From a virus: a stretch of DNA of 64,000 bases. The translations under genes and the position numbers were made by a program. Numbering within the stretch: position 1 is the stretch's first letter; each line of letters begins with the position of its first letter. The stretch lies in the IMG/VR virus record IMGVR_UViG_3300025598_000030, positions 1 through 64,000 of that record; one strand, 5' to 3'. The notes below the pieces were generated by a model, which saw only the letters and a program-made list of their open reading frames with translations, was not told where the DNA came from and searched no databases. This document shows, one piece after another, positions 22,992-35,200 of the stretch.

Positions 22992-24899
22992 TTAAGGTAA
23001 CGTAATCGAGCCCTGATATGTCCAAACTCCGTTGACTACTTCAAATAACATAGCAGTGTATACCGTTGTATAAACAGCATTAGTTGGTTGTGTTACAACA
23101 CCTACATTGGTTACAACCTGTTGAGCATTTTGAACGCCACCTGCATCAACAAATGCATAATTTTCGGTTACATTAGTATTCAATTGAGGGATACCTACTG
23201 TAGATGCAGAACATAATACACGCATCACAGTGCCGTTAATTAAATCATATGTCGGATCAGCATTGACCGGTGGCGCTAAGACCGTAAGCCAACTAGCAAT
23301 TGTTGTGGTAGGATTTGTCATATTAGTAATATCAACACTAAAAATAAACCCTTTTGTACCGACAAGATATAATTTATTATCTACATATTGTTTATTAGCT
23401 GCATCTGTAGGATCAGTACATGTATTAACATTAGTAACCTTTGAACTATTAACATTAACTACTCCACCGCCGGCAGGTTTTAAATTCATATCAACCGACG
23501 TACCGACACCAGGAGCTACCATCGATATAGTACCGGTAGTAATACTTACATTAGTGACCGTTAAGTAATTTAAAGTCCCTAATTGATTAATTCCGATTGC
23601 AGAAGTTATTGAAGACCCTAATGTTGATGACGTTAGAACTGTAGTTCCATTAATTTGATAAGAATTATAGTTATTAACAAGGTTAAAATTATCGTCCACT
23701 TGCCATGAACTTAAAGAATTACTCCAATTTAGATTATGGGTTCTAGTACCCATTAATGTAATTCCGCCACCATCAGCTAATGAATCACTAGGTGAAGCAC
23801 TATATGCTAATTGAATATTTTTGTCTGTAATCTGTAAATTATTTGTTTGTAATGTAACCGTTGTTCCGGCTATAGTTGTATTACCTTTAATAGATACAGG
23901 ACCGGTAACTGACAATGTTCCGGTCATAGTTAAATCAGAGTTTACATTTACTATACTGGTACCGGTCGATGCTCCTGGGAAAAATGTTAATGAAGGTTTT
24001 CCGAATGTCGTATCATCGCCGTTTAATCGAATCGCTGTAAAATATCCCGGAGTTAAACTACTATTTGCTCTGATATCAAATAATTTATTCAACTCATTAC
24101 TATTCAAGTAATTAGCGGTACTACTTGAAACAATCGAAACACTACTATTTGTACCTACATATAATCCAGCATTATTTAAAATATTTAATCGTTGTGTTGT
24201 GTATTGAGTTGCAGTAGCATTAATTTGTAAATAATTCGCTGTTAAAAAGTTTGTAATTGTTGTTACAGCATCGGCATTTGTTGCATCTCCGACAAATTTA
24301 AGTCCAGGAACAGAAGGATTTAAATTTATTCCCGGCGATACTGAAGTCATTCCATGAAACGTCGATGCAAATGTAAACGATGCAGTAGTTGCCATCGCAA
24401 TTAATACACCGTTATTATATAAACTAGCAACTGTATTTGTATTATTACTCGAATCTGTGATTACATCATTAACCCAAACATTTGTTGTCGAAGTGGTGGC
24501 ATTATTTTGAGGTCCAGCTAATATCCAATTTCTGCCATCTTCTGTAAAATATAAAGTATGATTTGTGGTATTAATCCAAAGATCTCCCGCATTAGCTAAT
24601 GTAGGAGTAGTAGGATATAATTGTGCACTTGAAACTGATTTAAATACATTATCTAAGGTATAGACATATAATTTTCCATCGACTCTATTATACCAAAGCT
24701 GACCCACTAGCGGGGATCTCGGTTGAATCCCATCAGTTGCAAAATTTTCTAATAACTGAACAAGGTTGTCATTATAATATTGTCCATAGGCATTTACATT
24801 TTTACCTATTAATGCTAAACTAGTAGCTAACTGATCAACTGTGCCGTCAGCCAATGTAAGCAATACTGTACCATCTGAATTTTTTATTGTATATGCCAT
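22992..24899 (-). CDS. Tail-fibre protein (paralogue 3)
   Basis: 635 residues, longest of the four. The N-terminal module is again present ('LLTLADGTVDQLATSLALIGKNVNAYG...LVQLLENFAT...GQLWYNR'). The shaft is Thr/Asn/Ser-rich, with pyocin/T4-fibre-like 'GTLSVTGPVSIKGNTTIAGTTVTL' beta repeats and the 'DPTDAANKQYVDNKL' motif typical of tail fibres. A C-terminal domain of about 100 residues follows. Confidence 0.72.
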   Translation of the reverse strand: MAYTIKNSDGTVLLTLADGTVDQLATSLALIGKNVNAYGQYYNDNLVQLLENFATDGIQPRSPLVGQLWYNRVDGKLYVYTLDNVFKSVSSAQLYPTTPTLANAGDLWINTTNHTLYFTEDGRNWILAGPQNNATTSTTNVWVNDVITDSSNNTNTVASLYNNGVLIAMATTASFTFASTFHGMTSVSPGINLNPSVPGLKFVGDATNADAVTTITNFLTANYLQINATATQYTTQRLNILNNAGLYVGTNSSVSIVSSSTANYLNSNELNKLFDIRANSSLTPGYFTAIRLNGDDTTFGKPSLTFFPGASTGTSIVNVNSDLTMTGTLSVTGPVSIKGNTTIAGTTVTLQTNNLQITDKNIQLAYSASPSDSLADGGGITLMGTRTHNLNWSNSLSSWQVDDNFNLVNNYNSYQINGTTVLTSSTLGSSITSAIGINQLGTLNYLTVTNVSITTGTISMVAPGVGTSVDMNLKPAGGGVVNVNSSKVTNVNTCTDPTDAANKQYVDNKLYLVGTKGFIFSVDITNMTNPTTTIASWLTVLAPPVNADPTYDLINGTVMRVLCSASTVGIPQLNTNVTENYAFVDAGGVQNAQQVVTNVGVVTQPTNAVYTTVYTAMLFEVVNGVWTYQGSITLP

Positions 24900-24903
24900 A
24901 TTC

Positions 24904-25545
24904 TTAAGTCTTTATAATATATGCAGTCGAAGTAGACTGATAAGTTAATGATCCATTACTTACAGGTAACCCTGCAATCTGAGGAACATTGAAATAATCT
25001 ATTGCCGAACTTCCGTAATTAATGCCGATAACCGCATATAAATCCGGATAGTTGTATCTATAATAAGATGAACCATCACAAAGAAGCCATCCAGTAGGTG
25101 CAGGAACACTCGAAGATGGCCATATTATAATCATCCCTGTCTGCGGTGTCGAAACATCCGATAGAAAATCTGTTTTAGATATGCTTAATGCATTGCCATT
25201 ATCAGAGATAGCTAGTAATGCATCTCCGGATGCTGCTGTTTCTGTAGGTAATGACGATATCGTATTAGAGTTAAATGAATTAACTGCATTCCAATTTAAT
25301 CCATCAAATACAGATAAAGTCGATGTAGCATTATTAAACCATAACTGTCCTGCTGTCGGATTGGCTGGAGAAGTGGAATTTGAAAAATTTTCTACTAAAT
25401 GAAGGAAATTTGTAGCAAATGCTTGTCCATAATTAGGATAATTCTTTCCGATTAAGGTTAAACTAGTATCAGTAATATTAACACTATTATCTGGAATAGT
25501 AACTAATGGTTGTGTAGGATCTGATTTAGATATTACGTATGGCAT
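24904..25545 (-). CDS. Short tail-fibre protein with phage collar domain (paralogue 4)
   Basis: 213 residues. After the shared N-terminal module ('PLVTIPDNSVNITDTSLTLIGKNYPNYGQ...LHLVENFSN...GQLWFN') it carries a phage tail-collar domain: 'GMIIIWPSSSVPAPTGWLLCDGS ... YPDLYAVIGINYG ... FNVPQI' (about 137-195). The collar domain is known from T4 gp12 and other receptor-binding fibres. Closest of the four to the giant structural gene. Confidence 0.78.
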   Translation of the reverse strand: MPYVISKSDPTQPLVTIPDNSVNITDTSLTLIGKNYPNYGQAFATNFLHLVENFSNSTSPANPTAGQLWFNNATSTLSVFDGLNWNAVNSFNSNTISSLPTETAASGDALLAISDNGNALSISKTDFLSDVSTPQTGMIIIWPSSSVPAPTGWLLCDGSSYYRYNYPDLYAVIGINYGSSAIDYFNVPQIAGLPVSNGSLTYQSTSTAYIIKT

Positions 25546-25547
25546 AA

Positions 25548-26180
25548 TTAACTTCCATTAGTTAGACTTTGTATTCTAACAGTATAATCAACTTGAATTA
25601 ATCTATTTAGAGCTTTCTGAACCGGATGGAAAATGACATGTGTTAACAATGGACCAGAATTCTGACCAGTCGGGTCATAACCTCTGAGGCCCAATTCATC
25701 AAAAACAAATGTAGTATTAGATGATACACTGGCATCAAATGCTGGTTGCCCTGATGGCTCACCAAAATCTAATAAACAACTAACTAAAACATCAGAATAA
25801 TATGTTCCGGGAACATGTCTGACTTCCATAAAATTTCTAGATGGGTCAACATCATACGGGTTATTTGCATCAACTACTTTATAATAAGTTTGATTATATA
25901 ACGCAGCATCTGATCCTACTACATTCGGAGTAAGATAGGTAATAATTCCGGTAGGATCTATTCTACTTCCGCCATTTCCGAATGCCATTTCACTGATAAA
26001 ATTCTGACCTAAATTTGCAACACTATTAGCTAATGCTATAGAAAAATTCTCGTAATGAATTGCGTTTCTTTTATCAACAAAAACTTCTTTTGTTTCTGGA
26101 TCAAAGATTTTAATGTGACCTTGAATTCTAAGAGATCCTGTTTCATTGGGATTTTTAGAACTTGGTTGATTTTTTATCAT
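25548..26180 (-). CDS. Virion structural protein of marine T4-like phages
   Basis: 210 residues from the ATG at 26180, chosen because GGAAGA precedes it and a late-like GATAAATA lies about 40 bases upstream; longer in-frame starts (26216, 26276) would overlap that motif or the end of the giant gene. 'GHIKIFDPETKEVFVDKRNAIHYENFSIALANS', 'ISEMAFGNGGSRIDPTGIITYL' and 'LYNQTYYKVVD' match a tail-region protein I recall from cyanomyoviruses. Function in the tail or fibre assembly is not known. Confidence 0.65.
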   Translation of the reverse strand: MIKNQPSSKNPNETGSLRIQGHIKIFDPETKEVFVDKRNAIHYENFSIALANSVANLGQNFISEMAFGNGGSRIDPTGIITYLTPNVVGSDAALYNQTYYKVVDANNPYDVDPSRNFMEVRHVPGTYYSDVLVSCLLDFGEPSGQPAFDASVSSNTTFVFDELGLRGYDPTGQNSGPLLTHVIFHPVQKALNRLIQVDYTVRIQSLTNGS

Positions 26181-26202
26181 ATTTTCTTCCATTTTTTCGT
26201 TT

Positions 26203-29200
26203 TTATATTTGTCCATAGTAATATTTATCCGGGATAGTTGCCGGCGCATCACGTAAAAATACTGCAAATAACCCATTATCAGTTAATATCGATGTATTTG
26301 TTGAAGCATACATGTTATTTGTAGCAACTTTTTGTAATACTGTAATATGTGTTCCGGTTATTAATCCAGTTAAATTTAAATTTAAAACAGCAGTCGCTGT
26401 TGTACCATAAGATGTTAAATTATTGATTACATAATCAGGCTGAATATAGTTTATACCAGTATACATAAATCCGTTGATTGAATTTATATTATTTGAATTT
26501 AAGTAAACCCATACTTGGTTAGTTGTTGTAACTAAGTAAGAATCATATAAATTAACCGAAGTTGAGAACGTAGCGGTACTAGCAGTCGATGTTGATCCGA
26601 TTATATTAAACGGATATGGATCATAACCTACTGAAATATCTTGTTTATAATAAGATAACTTATTCAACAAGTTTCCGGCATAAAGAACAGTAAACTGATC
26701 ATTTAATGTACTTGTAGTTAACGAAATTCCATTAATTAGATACGAAGCAGTATTAGTAACTGTAAGAATTTGTTTAATTGTTGTTTCTTTATAAGGAGCA
26801 TTTTGAGATATTCCTTGATCTATTACTGATGTCCCTGCAGGATATACCGAATTTGCACCGGTTCCTAACGAACTTCTTCTTAAATTACTCAATACATTAT
26901 TATTAACAGTCAAATATTCGATCCATTCGCCGTTTATTAATATGGCTCCTGGAATTTTTCTAACTAAATCTGGCTCAGTTAATACATCCGCATCTTCTAC
27001 TACAATAGTAGTTGACGTAGAATATAATGGTTCAGCTAATTGAGTGGTATTCCCTCTACTTAATCTCTTGAATTGCGAACGTCCTAAAATATCAGTAAAG
27101 ACTCTATATCCTACTGAACCTTTATTTAAATAAGCATTGGTCATACTAAGTACAGAAATAGTTTGTCCTTGAGTGTAAGGATACGTATCTCTAATAGATA
27201 AAATCTGTCCTGTACTATCTAATGAAAAATCTAGACCGTTAACTAGAGCATTATTTTCAATTGTTACCCAAATATACTGGTCACTCAATGCAGGTCTACT
27301 TAATGTATAACGGTTTGATGGTCTAGAAATAAATGTGTCAGTTCTAATCAGACTATTATCTCCGTCAGTAAATGATATCACCTTTAATACATTTCCTACA
27401 CCGTAATTTGCACTAGGTTTAATATAAATGTATCCGTTATTAAAGTAATAATCACTAAATGTATGGTTCGTTATGGCCATTGCATCGCCTGTTTGTAAGA
27501 AACCATTATAGAAAACCACAGTATTATTCGGTTGATCCACATAGAAATCTATACCGTTTCGTATTTTGATGCCGTTTACGTAGATTTCTACTTCACTCGA
27601 ATCAAATGTTCCTGATGGATATGTATCGTTCGGATCGATCAAGAATACTGTTTGCCCACCCGCAACCGAATAATATACAGTTGTAGGTGAAATTAATCTC
27701 TTAGTGTCGATTTCAACGATAGCTTGTGCATTTGCTGGACCCAAATTACCGGGATATACAGTTAGCTGATAAGAACTTGTAATTCCATCTCCTACAAAAT
27801 ATTCTTCAGTAACATCGCTAAACTGATTGTGGGTTGAGGAGAATGACCATGTTTGCAATGTATAATCACCGATCGGTAATCCACTTACAATTAATCGACC
27901 TGAACTGATAGTGTATTGAGTCGGAGTAAGCTGTATACCATTTAATGTAGCATATATACTTCCAATTTCTTCAGCAAATCCGACATGTGCACTTATAGTT
28001 GTCACATTAGATTCTGTTACAAAATCATTAGTAATTAAATCAACACCTCCGATACCTACAATAGTTATTCCTACAGTTCCTGTGCTGGTCTGGGTATTAA
28101 TAATAATAGTATCATTGTCAAAGTTTAAATTATAATCATATCCGTATGATAATACTTCATTATTAAAGACAACCATTGCAGAATCTACATTAGGAGGCAT
28201 CATAGGTAGATTAAACACAGTAGTAGTTGAGGTTTGAATAATTTGATTAATGGAATGCGATACTAATGGGCTACCGGTATGCGTTCTTGTATATACCGAT
28301 ATACCTACACTTTCGTACATCTGTCCTTTTATCATTTCTTCCGGACTATTACTGATATACGGAGAAATGAATTGATCACCATCGACTATTATATCTTCTG
28401 GATTGATTCCGAATGCTGTCGTGTAGCCTAAATCACCACCGTCTAATATAGTATCTAATACTCCCGGAGTAAGGTTATAATCCCAGAATTCTAAAAGAGT
28501 TGTTCCAGGAGTAATTGTTTCAATAATAGGAGTATCGAATATTACCGCTGAATATACAGCATAGTTAATATACTGTAATGTGATCGGAAATGCTGTCGAA
28601 TTAGACGGCCATGTTCCTGTTATAGTATAGACGCTAGTATTCGGAGCCGGGCCACTAATTCCACCAACTGCAGCAATCACTCCGCCGTTGAATATGATTT
28701 CATAATTACTTGGGTTGGCAGCAATTGCTGCTGCTTCATTTGAATTACTAATACTCACAGTTATTGCATTAGTATCTGCATTAGATTGATTATAACTATT
28801 AGTAGGAATATTTAAACTAAACCCGATAGTATAAGAATTTGTTACACTGGTTACTAATACTGTGCTACTTCCAAATTTATTATCATTAGCAGTTGCTGTG
28901 CTAAGAGCCACGGTATTCACACGTAATCCTGGTGATATTCCTTGAATAGTGTTTACAAACAAGGTGTTTGTTCCTGTAATTGCAGTAGCAACCACTGTTG
29001 CTGTTGTATAATAACTAGAATCGTCGCCATATAATGAATTACCGTATGGTGTCATGTCCCAATTAGTAGTGTAATCGAAGGTTAATCCCTGAATTTGAGG
29101 AATAGAAGGATCTATTCCACTCATTAATTGAGATACATCATTTCCCGGCATTCCTATAGTCGGGTCATAATAGTAATTAACTCTATCCACTGCGCTGAAT

Positions 29201-32200
29201 ATATCGATTCTCTTATTATATGTAATAGATACAACCTGTCCCTGTGTTGGGACAAAATTTAATATTAATTTCGATACTAATCTATGATATCCATTAATAA
29301 ATTGTTTAGTGGTAGCAATATTATATTGTGTTGCTAAGACTCTAGTTCCGATATCATTATTGCTTATTATTATAGAAATATTAGATTTTGCATTATCTGC
29401 CGGCCATGATAATGTAAATTCATATGTATTACCATCTGCAATAAATTGATCATAGACCGAAGTGTTTGATATCTCACTCGATGGCGTTATTCTATCAAAC
29501 TTCATTTCTAGAGAATTTTGTCTAACTTTAGTATTAGACATCCTAGCATATACCTTAGCTGGAATTAATGAAGTAGATCCCCCGCCTACTAATGTTATGG
29601 TAGGTGTTTTTGTATATCCACTTCCTGGATTAGTTATAATAACAGAAGTTACTTTTCCTAAAGAAATATATGCTTCACCGGTGGCTCCTAACCCCGTGTC
29701 ACCTATAGCAGGTATTATCTGTACTTGAGGAACAGCAGTATATCCACTTCCTGCAGAAACTACATATGCACTATCTACCGATAAAGTGTAATTATCATTC
29801 CAAGATTTCCAAGGATATTCAGTTAAGAGCTTAGGTATATCTAAGACGTTAACAAAAGAGGAGTTTTCATTATCGTAGTATGCCGGAAGATCAAAATCAG
29901 TTATATATGATTGAGAGTTGTCTAATATATCATAATTAATTTGATAATTTCTAACTTTACTGTGATACGGTTTAACCTCTTCTAAATATTCTTCATAATA
30001 TTCACTATTTTGGAATCTATAAACAGGACGCTGATCTAATGATCCAGCTAAATTTTTCACATTTAAGAATGCTGTTTTAAATGCCCAATCTAGGAATTTC
30101 TGTTCACTAAATGCATATTTTACTGCTTTAAAGAATGTGTAATTCCAATAAACCTTCAATGATCCTACAAATATATCATTTTTAATAGCATTTAAAACAT
30201 TAACTAATTCTGTTATAGGAGTTTGATCATATAATGTTTGATCATATGTAAAATAAGAATCATAATTATAGGTGCTATTTGCTATATTCCAGAGGTCGTC
30301 ACTGAGTTGTATTGTGGCATTTTCGCTTAATACTAAGTTGTATTGATCAGTAAAATCGCCTCCTGAACTAACTTTTTCTAAAATAATATATTTGCCGTTG
30401 CCTTGATTTGCAACCTTTACATAAGATCCATCAGCAACTGTGAGCGTATTCAATTGCCATATTTCGTCTACCGTAGCAGTTAATGATTTCAATTCATCAT
30501 AATCATTACTGCTCCAATCCACATAAGACCAATATTGTGTTGTATCATAATCTTGGGTATGCATTTTAACCCATTTATTATTAATTCGTTGATACTGAGC
30601 CCATAAGTTATCACTATTACTATCGGATGTTACTATTACGGTATATGGTCTTACGACTAATGTTGGAGAACTACTGAATCCTATACCTGCATTGACTATT
30701 GAAGTTGTAATAATATTTCCATTGCTATTAATAGTTGTCGTAATCGATGCGTTTCCTAATGTATCACCCGGTGCTGCGATTATTTCAACAGAAGGGCCAG
30801 CCCACGCTATCGGATTTCCGTAACTATCTAATTCAACCGGTAATAATGTTCCATAAGAAGTGCCAGAATTAACAATTTGAACGCTAGTTATTGATCCATC
30901 AGTTATTTGACAAGATAGAATTGCTGGTTCAATTCCGATCGTTACTAAATTAACCAACTCATCGTATGAATTAACAATTAAATCATAAGTTCTAGAATAT
31001 ACATCTGGGATTTCTTCCTTACTGTTTAAGTTAGTAAAATCCGCAATATCAGTGATGCGATATTGAGAGAAAATCCCATTAACATATTCGATAACATTAT
31101 GTAAAGCTTCTGTTCGATTAACAAACATGCTTTGTTTTGGTCTAAATTCTATACCATATTTTTGTCTATCACTAAGGGTAGGATCCGGAACAGGGTTTCC
31201 TAAACTATCATAACCAACTAAGCTATCGATTAACTTTCTATTAAGCATAGTTGTCGGCATATAATTTTCATCACCTTCACTCAATAATACCCATTCTGTA
31301 TGTTTGTTAATAGAATTATTAATACTATCAGATGCAATATTCAAATAAATGTTATTAGAATCAAGATCATTAGTTACATTAGTAATTGCAATAGAATTTT
31401 GTGATAATATAGATACAAATTTTGTACCATTACTAGCAGGATTATAAATCAAATTAGAAACATCGTTTGCAGATAATCTTCTATTTGAAACATTAGGAAC
31501 TATAACAGTATTTTTAACCCAATAAAAATACACATTAGTAGCTGCACCTGTATTAGAATCATAATATTGTTTTACACTTATAACACTATCATCAGGATAT
31601 TTCGGTTGTCCACTAATATTCTCAGCTAATCCGGCAGTTGTATCTGCTAAAGCACTCCATTGACTTGGCAGATATTCACTTTGTATCCATTCATATACAT
31701 CTATACTGCAACCTGGGAATAAATTTCCCCATGAATTCTTTCTGTATTCTAAATCACTTTGTTCATACCATACATACTTAACTGTAGATAAATCCCACCA
31801 TAATTCACCAACGTGTTCTTCTATCCAGCTAGTGTTTGTATCAACATTTACTCCTTGCACACCGATGCTATATGTTGCAGGATCAAATTCTGTTTTATAT
31901 TTGATTTCTTGATCAGCTAATCCTAAAATTTTGCCTTTTACAGGATCTACTATGTCTAGATAATCTAAAATTTTCGACGATTGACTATCTATTGTAATGG
32001 CTTTCTTGATCTTAGAAAGGTCTACCAAATCATCTTCTTGTCTTAAAATATTCCAAGTAGGTGAATTTTTAATAATTTCTGCAAATTGATAAAACGCCCC
32101 ATGATCAGGAGTTGCAGTAGGTGCTCCTACAAATACATTTCCGTTAGAAATTGCAACGCTAGACCCATAACTACTACCATTTAATAATGTTCCATTATCA

Positions 32201-35200
32201 AACAATTCTCTTGCAAATATGAATTTAGCATTTCTTCTTTCAAAAACATAAACCGAACCGGAATTAGAAATATCATCATAAAATTTAGTCGTATTATTAT
32301 CAAAAGTGGTTGTACCACCATCTATCATGGTATTCAAACGTTGAACACCGGTTGACGAAATATAAATTGTATTATTATCTTTTATATTAATAAAAGTTCC
32401 GAAGTTTAATCTTTGATTTTTCAAAGGATTATGTATCGTTTGTATTAATTGATACCCAGATGATGTATTATTATAAACATAAACTTTTCCAGGCCCATTG
32501 ATGTCATCACCTACAGATGCCGAGGATACAAACAAGTATTGACTGTCATCTGTTATTGCTATTGCCGATCCCCAATAATCTGTAATCGAAAGATCCGATG
32601 GCGGACTAATCGAATCGATTAAAGTAGTTCCGTTATAAATTCTTACACTAGAACTAGTATTATGAACTGTTGGCATAGAGATTGCAATAACAGAACCTGT
32701 TGCATCACCGGTAATTAGGTATTTGTCTGTACCAGTAGTAAGGTTAATGACATTATTTAGAGTCAATGTTCCATTTATACCAGTTGCAGTAGTTTCAACA
32801 TTTAAATTAAATGAATAAACTTTCGACTCTAACGGTGAAGTAACATATAATGTTTTATTTCCGTAAATATCAAATGATTTTGTAAGATAAATCTCATCAC
32901 CAAACGATGTAGTAGTTGTGTTTATATAATCAACTATAAACTGTCCGGTAACAAAATTAACCTGAACTAAGTTCGCATCAGGAGCACCCGAAATAATGAT
33001 ATTAAAATCAGGATCATATATTAAAGATTTACCAAGAGATGTTTGAGATGAACTTAATGTAGGATCATTTACTTCAAAAGTCCCAATTAATGCAGGTGTT
33101 TGATTATATAACCCATTATAAATGAATACTTTTCCATATCCAGTGCTAATATCATGATAATATGGCGCACTTACTGCTAAAATATCTGCATTAACTGCTG
33201 TAGCTAAACGATACCCGAAACGTTGGTCTATTGATTGTACCCCATTTACAAACGATATAGAAGGATTAAAATTATTATTCTTTTGGTAAACTGCCCATTT
33301 TGATTGTAAAGTTCCAGCATCGCCCATATCGGCCCATATTGTCTCTCCAAAATTTAAAAATAAATTATTTTGAAGATTATCAATATCGTCGAAGCTACTA
33401 ACTCTTACACTAATAAATTTAAATAATAATGCGTTTGTAGTCGACGGAGCTATTGAACTTAATGTAGTTTCTACCGCAAATGAAGTTAAATTAGGTATAC
33501 TAATTATTTCATAGACACCGTCGGTATTGTTATCTAATCCAATAATAGAAACGATATCACCTACTGATAAATTATGATAGACATCAGTTGTAAACACCAT
33601 CGAAGTGGCCGGGTTTAATATAGCTGAATTTATTACATTTGCTACTTGTTTTGTATAACGTCGAACATCCCAATCATGATTATCTGTAAATCCGATCCAG
33701 ATAGTATCCCCATCATTAAGACTAGTATTATTAGCAATATCAAATAAACTATTTTTATTATAAGCGGTAGCAGTAATATCATCTATTCTTACATAGCCTG
33801 CAGTAGGTAATAATAAATTGTTACTGTTATATGTACATGATGGTATTGTAGAAAATACTTGATTTGAAGAATAATCTGTCGGAATGATGCTTAGATCTGA
33901 TGGTAAAATATACGATATAGCATCATTATTTCCGATTATTGGTTGGTCAACAAATGTTATAATTTGACTATTTTCTTTAAAATCTGTTTCTCTTAATGGA
34001 AATTCTATCTCATTATATGTTGTATAATTACCGTAAGATCCGATTCTAAATGCCCATTCCTCATTGAATTGCAATTGCCCTTGTAGATTATGTATACTGG
34101 CTTTTGATAGTTTTTGTATAGCATTAGCTGTGCCTTTTTCTCTAATAAATCCTTGATAGAATTTATATTGAGCTATCGGGTCAACTATAATATTAGTTAG
34201 ATAATTTCTCGGAGTATAACCTATTAAATGTTGTGCAGCTTTTTGCTGTCCGGCATCGAAATTATCTATATCTAAACTATAGAAATCTTCAAATTGACTT
34301 ATTTTATAATCAAAATTCGGTAACAATGCAGCGACCGGTTTTGTTCCTAAAATATTCCATGAACTAGCATCAAAGGTTGCAACTCCCGATAGGCTAGTTT
34401 TAGCTGCATAATATTTTCCGGAATATTTAACAACATCAGCAGCTGAATAATCAGTAAAGGGTTGCCAGCTTGATATAATTGCTTCGTCATATACAAATCC
34501 CGGAACCAAGTAATCGCCATTCCAATCTCCAGTAATGAATCCAGAGATCTTCATTCTAGATTGTCTATATCCGGTTTCAATATCGTAAACAATGTCTCCG
34601 AATATAGTATTATTATTCAATATAATCGAATGTTCTTTTTGAACTAAATTCAATCTTGCAAAATATAACCCTTGGTTAGTATTCTGCGCTGTAATAGAAC
34701 AAATATTATCTTCTCTTGAAATATTAAATTTGTCATGTGGAAATGGTAACCCTGTAGCAGTTAATAAACTATATTCATAAAAACTATCGAGTACATTATC
34801 TACTACAGAATCAGTAAATTGGAATTGAATCTGATTAGAAAATGGACTAATAGTTATAACAGAACCATTACCCCATGATTGAGTAGTCCAATATAAAAAT
34901 TCTTTAGCACTAAAATTCCAATCAATCACTGAGCCTAAATCGGAATTATATTGATTAAATTGGAAACCTTGATTAATTAGGTATTGACCATATCCTAATA
35001 TAATATCATATATTTCTTGTATTGTATCAAATTTCGAACCATATGGTATTATTGTAACATTTTCATCAAAAGATTTAGTAGCTAATGCTGATGATCCGCC
35101 GACAATCGGTAATTGTGATATTTTAATATGATTGATAATATTAAAAGAGGAACCAGAATTTTCTGTTGCATTAACTGTATAAAATTGATTGTTATATTCA

